From Planctomycetota bacterium (lineage in GTDB: Bacteria > Planctomycetota > Phycisphaerae > Phycisphaerales > UBA1924), in the NCBI GenBank assembly GCA_003696675.1, contig RFGH01000171.1, positions 1-64,000 on the forward strand: DNA of 64,000 nt, in the 5' to 3' direction. The translations under genes and the position numbers were made by a program. Positions 60,465 through 64,000 of this stretch are shown here, piece by piece; position 1 is the first letter of the stretch; every line of letters begins with the position of its first letter. The notes under the pieces are model-generated. The model was not told the origin of the DNA. It was given only the letters and a program-made list of their open reading frames with translations, and made no database searches.

Positions 60465-61187
60465 ATGACCCGTTCGACCGCAATCGCATCGATCGCCCTC
60501 GCCTGCGGCCTCGCCGGCGCCCAAACCACCACGGTCGACTTCAGCAACGGCGCCGAAGGCTGGTACGGCCCAGCCGGCATCGGCGGCGCCACCACGATCG
60601 AGCCTGCAGGCGGAAACGGCGGTGCCTACATGCGCACCGTCTTCAACGACTTCGGCGTCACCTTCGGCACCGCGAGCAACGCAGCCTTCCTCGGCGATTA
60701 CACCACCGCCCAGGAGATCACCATCTCCATCGATGTCAGGGTTGAGTTCCTCAACTTCTTCGGCCAGGATGTCAGCCGCCCGTGGCTGCTCGAACTCCGC
60801 GACTTCGACACCGCCCAGAACGGCTACCCCTGGACCAGCGCCTGGTTCCTCTTCGACAACATCTCCCAGGCCAACAACTCCGGATGGACCACCTACTCGG
60901 TCACCTTCGATCCCAACTCTGCCGCCCTGCCCGCGGGCTGGGGCGGCTACGGCGATGAGGACCCCAACACCTTCGAGCCCACCCTGCCCGCCGGCGTGAC
61001 CTTCGCCGATGTGCTGTCCGGCGTTGACGAGATCGTTTTCACCACCCTCCAGCCCGGCTTTTTCTTCGGCTTCACCGATCACACCATCGGCATCGACAAC
61101 ATCTCGATCACCCGCGTGGTCCCCGCCCCCGCCGCCCTCGCCCTGCTCGGCATGGGCGGTCTGGTCGGCACCCGCCGCCGCCGCTGA
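60465..61187 (+). CDS. Secreted laminin-B-like domain protein with PEP-CTERM-like tail
   Basis: A 240-residue exported protein with signal peptide MTRSTAIASIALACGLAGA. The mature domain begins TVDFSNGAEGWYGPAGIGGATTIEPAGGNGGAYMRT and continues with ITISIDVRVEFLNFFG and HTIGIDNISITRV, a jelly-roll pattern like the laminin IV/B or carbohydrate-binding domains found on other PEP-CTERM proteins. The tail is VVPAPAALALLGMGGLVGTRRRR. GAGAAGGAGAAACGC places the ribosome site before the ATG at 60465. A carbohydrate-binding role at the surface is possible but not shown. It ends at a shared terminator. Confidence 0.8.
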   Translation: MTRSTAIASIALACGLAGAQTTTVDFSNGAEGWYGPAGIGGATTIEPAGGNGGAYMRTVFNDFGVTFGTASNAAFLGDYTTAQEITISIDVRVEFLNFFGQDVSRPWLLELRDFDTAQNGYPWTSAWFLFDNISQANNSGWTTYSVTFDPNSAALPAGWGGYGDEDPNTFEPTLPAGVTFADVLSGVDEIVFTTLQPGFFFGFTDHTIGIDNISITRVVPAPAALALLGMGGLVGTRRRR

Positions 61188-61210
61188 TCGGCGCACGATC
61201 TCCTGTTCCG

Positions 61211-61251
61211 AAAGGACAAGGGCGGCCCCGCACGGGCCGCCCTTGTCCTTT
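61211..61251. terminator. Bidirectional intrinsic terminator
   Basis: AAAGGACAAGGGCGGCCC and GGGCCGCCCTTGTCCTTT form an 18-bp perfect stem with loop CGCAC between two convergent genes. The stem end gives a T-rich tract on both strands. Confidence 0.9.
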
Positions 61252-61267
61252 CTCTGCAAGCGGTCCC

Positions 61268-61729
61268 TCAGGAATCCAGGTCGATCGTGCCTGCCAGGTC
61301 CAGCGTCGCCTCGGGCACCACCACCTCGGCGTCGAACAGCACATCCGCGAACGCGCCGGGGTTCTTGTAGATCACCGATCCGCGGAGCCGGTACGCCAGC
61401 TCGCCCGCGCCGCCCGTCAGATGCGCGGGCACCACCGCCGGAAGCTCGAACCGGTGCGTCGAATAGGTGTTCACCGTCGCCTCGGGCGATCGCACGCCGC
61501 TGAACACCTCCGCCCCGTTCAGTTCTACTGAATAACTGGCCTGTCCCAGACGCATCGGCTCGCGGTTGGGATTGGTCGCCTCGATGACGAAGGCCAGCAC
61601 CGCCAGGTCGTCGGTCCGCTCTACCTCACGCACGCCCACCGTCTCGAAGGTGGGGGCCTGGTAGTTCGAGCACCCGGTCAGCAAAAGGGCCGAGCCCAGC
61701 CCTGTCGAGATGGCGGTTCGTCGCAGCAT
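61268..61729 (-). CDS. LEA2-type lipoprotein
   Basis: A 153-residue lipoprotein. MLRRTAISTGLGSALLLTGC carries the lipobox. The mature part is a single beta-sandwich of the LEA14/WHy type: VREVERTDDLAVLAFVIEATNPNREPMRLGQASYSVELNGAEVFSGVRSPEATVNTYSTHRFELPAVV. The N-P-N between strands is typical. LEA2 domains are linked to desiccation or stress tolerance in plants, but their bacterial role is unclear. The ATG at 61729 lies 44 bases downstream of the membrane-protein gene, so the two are probably cotranscribed. Confidence 0.8.
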   Translation of the reverse strand: MLRRTAISTGLGSALLLTGCSNYQAPTFETVGVREVERTDDLAVLAFVIEATNPNREPMRLGQASYSVELNGAEVFSGVRSPEATVNTYSTHRFELPAVVPAHLTGGAGELAYRLRGSVIYKNPGAFADVLFDAEVVVPEATLDLAGTIDLDS

Positions 61730-61773
61730 AAGCCCAGCGTATGCCGACCGGCCCGCCCCCCGCGACCGCCGGC

Positions 61774-62235
61774 TCACGGGATCAGCCGCGTCGTCGCCGC
61801 CGGATCGAAGAACACCCAAGTGTCGTCGATCTGCATCGCCGTGGACCCGATCTCCGCCTTCAGGTCCGACAACTCGGTGATGTACCGCGTCCAGTGCGAC
61901 ATCAGCAGCCCGAGCACCACGAATCCCACCCATGCACCCACCTCGGCGCTCCGTCGGTGCCGCACGAGAAACAGAATTCCCACCGAGAACGCCACCGTCG
62001 TCAGTTTCCACAGCGCCAGAACCAACGGCGACTGATACGCGATGATCGCCCGCGCCAGCGGGTTCGCCTCGGCCATCCCCGTGTGGGTGAGATACAGGAT
62101 CGTCAGATACAGATCCACCAGCGACATCGCCAGGATCCCCGCCGACAACGCCACCACGCGGAACGCCCGGGAGCCGAGCCGGTCCCACGCGGCCCGGGCC
62201 GCGGACACCGGGCGGGCAAAGGCTGCCGCCGGCAT
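61774..62235 (-). CDS. Small membrane protein, DUF5658-like
   Basis: About 153 residues with three or four membrane helices: FRVVALSAGILAMSLVDLYLTILYLTHTGMAEANPLARAII, LVLALWKLTTVAFSVGILFLV, and AEVGAWVGFVVLGLLMSHWTRYI. The D-L-x-L-T-x-x-Y-x-x-x-x-G-x-x-E-x-N-P-L pattern is that of DUF5658-like proteins. The function is unknown. The start is taken as the ATG at 62235; the track ORF extends upstream to 62421, opposite the beta-propeller gene start, without membrane character. The ribosome site is poor, so the start is uncertain. Confidence 0.65.
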   Translation of the reverse strand: MPAAAFARPVSAARAAWDRLGSRAFRVVALSAGILAMSLVDLYLTILYLTHTGMAEANPLARAIIAYQSPLVLALWKLTTVAFSVGILFLVRHRRSAEVGAWVGFVVLGLLMSHWTRYITELSDLKAEIGSTAMQIDDTWVFFDPAATTRLIP

Positions 62236-62423
62236 GGGGGGGTGAGCCTGCACGGACCGGGCATCGGCCCTTGGGGCGATTCGCTCAAGCCGCTTGAGCC
62301 GCCCGCCCCGCCCCCAGAGAATCCCGCAGCGGAGACGCCGTTTGTGCCGACCCCACCCAAAAGATCTCGGACCTTTCGGCAACCCCGCTCGTACCAGGAC
62401 GGAATCACCACCCGGAGGCACGG

Positions 62424-64000
62424 ATGCGGCAGCAGCGCCATCGCGGGCGACACCACCCCGGGCTCAGTCCCGCCGCGGTCCTGCTCGCTGCCGGCTTGGC
62501 CACCCTGTCCACCCCGGCCCTCGCAGCCCAGCCCGTCGCGAACGAGCGTTCCCCGGTCTACATCGCCGATGCCCCCCTCGCCGAGGAGGCTCTGGTCAGC
62601 GTCGGCACCCTGCTCGAGCGTGGCGGCGCGGACGAGGCCGTCCGGCTCATCCAACGCGTTCTCGACGAACAGGGCGATCGGCTCATCGAGTCCGAACGCC
62701 CCGGGCTGTTCGTGCCCGTCCGCCGGCGGGTCCACCAGCACCTGCTCGACAACCCCGAGCTGCTCGGCGCCTACTGCGCCCGCCAGAGCCCCCGCGCCGG
62801 CGCCCTGCTCGATCAGGGCGAATGGCGGCGTGTGGAGCGCGACTACTGGCTCACCACCGCCGGGGCCGAATCGGCCCTCCGTCTGGCGCAGACGCTCATC
62901 GAGTCCGCCCGCTTCGGCGCCGGGCTGCACGAGCTGACCGCCCTGGAGCGACACCCCGACGCCCCCGCGATCGCCGCGCCTGCCGCGGATCTTGCCGCCA
63001 CCGCCGCCTCCTACGACGGTTCGGACGATGCCTGGTCGCTCGCCACCCGCTGGGCCGCCAGGGCCGGGCGTCAGCCCCCCGCCCGCGTCCGGATTGAGCC
63101 GCCTCCAGCGCGGGACGAGCCCGCCCGCTCACCGCTCGCCTGGTCCAGCACGCCCCCGCCCGAAGTCTCGCTCGACGGCATCGTCCCCCACGCCCTGCAC
63201 AAGGCCGAACTGACCGAACTCGACCCCTCCCCCCAGCGCATCGACGCGCCGGGTGGTCGCCCGCTCCCCCGCGTGGAGCTGCCCTGGACCCTGCCCACCG
63301 TCTCGGGCCGCTCTGTCGTCACCAACGACGGGCTGACCGTCTCCTGCTTCGATCGCTTCACCCTGCGTCCGGTGTGGCGCGTCCGCGCCGGCGGCGAGCC
63401 AACGCAGGACGGCTCGAACACCCGCGAGTCCCGCTCGCGCATCGGACGCATCGTCGAGGACAGCTCCTCGGTCACCGTTGACGGCGACGATGTCTTCGCC
63501 GGGCTCGGGCTTGCCCGGTCCGGCACCGATCTCTCGCCGGCCCGTGTCACTTGCATCGACCTCCACACCGGGCTCGTCCGCTGGTCCGCCACACTGGGCG
63601 AACTCTCACCCTCGCTCGAAGGCGCCGAACCACGCGGACCGATCATCGTCGACGCCGATGTCGTGATCGTGGGCGCCCGCAAAAACCTCCGCGCCCGCCG
63701 GCTCGTCGCCCTCACCCTCATCGGGCTCGACCGCGAATCCGGGCGTCTGCTGTGGGAGCGCCCGGTCGGCAGCGCCGGCAGCCTGCCGTTCCAGCAACTC
63801 ACACACTTGGCCGAGGGCGCGACCATCGGCGACGGCGTGGTCTTCTGGTCCGACAAAATGGGGCTCATCGCCGCCGTCGAGACCGCCACAGGACGCGTCC
63901 GCTGGGTCCGGCGCACCACTGCGCCCGATCTCTACTCACGGGGCGCCCGCGTCCCCTTCGCCACCAGCATGCCCGTGCTCGCCGGCGGGTCGCTCTTTGT
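62424..64000 (+). CDS. Secreted PQQ-like beta-propeller protein, 3' end beyond the window
   Basis: The frame is open from the ATG at 62424 to the right edge (at least 525 residues), so it is missing from the ORF track. GGAGG lies 8 bases upstream. The N-terminus RGRHHPGLSPAAVLLAAGLATLSTPALAAQ is a signal peptide. A helical region of about 200 residues follows (LLERGGADEAVRLIQRVLDEQGDRLIE, RVERDYWLTTAGAESALRLAQTLIE), then PQQ-type propeller blades: VSCFDRFTLRPVWRVRAG, VTCIDLHTGLVRWSATLGE, LIGLDRESGRLLWERPVG, IAAVETATGRVRWVRRT. Such architectures serve as periplasmic scaffolds or outer-membrane assembly proteins. The exact role is unknown. Confidence 0.82.
   Translation, partial: MRQQRHRGRHHPGLSPAAVLLAAGLATLSTPALAAQPVANERSPVYIADAPLAEEALVSVGTLLERGGADEAVRLIQRVLDEQGDRLIESERPGLFVPVRRRVHQHLLDNPELLGAYCARQSPRAGALLDQGEWRRVERDYWLTTAGAESALRLAQTLIESARFGAGLHELTALERHPDAPAIAAPAADLAATAASYDGSDDAWSLATRWAARAGRQPPARVRIEPPPARDEPARSPLAWSSTPPPEVSLDGIVPHALHKAELTELDPSPQRIDAPGGRPLPRVELPWTLPTVSGRSVVTNDGLTVSCFDRFTLRPVWRVRAGGEPTQDGSNTRESRSRIGRIVEDSSSVTVDGDDVFAGLGLARSGTDLSPARVTCIDLHTGLVRWSATLGELSPSLEGAEPRGPIIVDADVVIVGARKNLRARRLVALTLIGLDRESGRLLWERPVGSAGSLPFQQLTHLAEGATIGDGVVFWSDKMGLIAAVETATGRVRWVRRTTAPDLYSRGARVPFATSMPVLAGGSLF

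Noticed and set aside
58417-60468. 683-residue plus-strand ORF across the deacetylase end and the 421-residue gene
   Set aside because: Arg/His/Pro-rich shadow without domains; it runs across the inverted repeat pair and two unrelated genes.

Overview
The window looks like chromosomal DNA of a high-GC planctomycete, most likely class Phycisphaerae. The reasons are seven secreted proteins with PEP-CTERM-like tails ending in a hydrophobic segment plus RRRR, a C-x2-C-G-Y-S-L zinc ribbon of a type common in planctomycetes, a prepilin-like secreted protein, an S74-type self-cleaving surface protein and an exosortase-type (XrtA) polysaccharide deacetylase. No tRNA, rRNA, CRISPR array, integrase or transposase was seen. 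The assignment rests on protein style, not on a marker gene.

Layout. 1-13.8 kb: an edge-truncated lipoprotein, the flavin prenyltransferase UbiX, a secreted S74 protein, a zinc-ribbon membrane protein, a four-gene operon of secreted/pilin-like proteins, DnaE, a PLP class IV aminotransferase and NhaA. 13.9-20.7 kb: a chemoreceptor gene broken by an in-frame amber codon, about 1 kb of hairpin-rich DNA without a clear gene, ClpB and a small lipoprotein. 20.8-28.2 kb: a chromosome-maintenance neighbourhood with a coiled-coil winged-helix protein, ParB, four copies of a perfect 16-bp parS-like palindrome, a NUDIX hydrolase, a histidine kinase, an orphan ABC ATPase, a NERD protein and a DciA-like protein. 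28.2-31.5 kb: a candidate structured small RNA followed by three tandem paralogues of a secreted, probably thioester-forming PEP-CTERM protein, each with its own terminator. 31.5-40.8 kb: GDP-L-fucose synthesis (gmd, fcl), an ArsR regulator with a split YeeE/YedE sulfur transporter, membrane glycosyl or prenyl transferases and a methyltransferase. 41-44 kb: a large secreted zinc metalloprotease.

45.1-58.6 kb is an exopolysaccharide locus. Ten minus-strand genes overlap head to tail: acyltransferase, pyruvyltransferase, GT4, acyltransferase, GT2, sulfotransferase, GT4, sulfotransferase, Wzy-like polymerase and Wzx-like flippase. A divergent plus-strand trio follows: WcaI-like GT4, formyltransferase and XrtA-type deacetylase. 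With gmd and fcl nearby, the inferred product is a fucose-containing, sulfated, acylated and pyruvylated polymer. The PEP-CTERM proteins may be anchored in or near it, although no exosortase gene lies in the window. 58.8-64 kb holds an unrecognised 421-residue protein, another PEP-CTERM protein, a LEA2-type lipoprotein, a small membrane protein and the start of a PQQ-like beta-propeller protein.

Dispersed small elements include three REP-like hairpins, a pair of inverted CGCAGAG/GCGAAG-type arms, and an atypical low-GC insertion inside dnaE.
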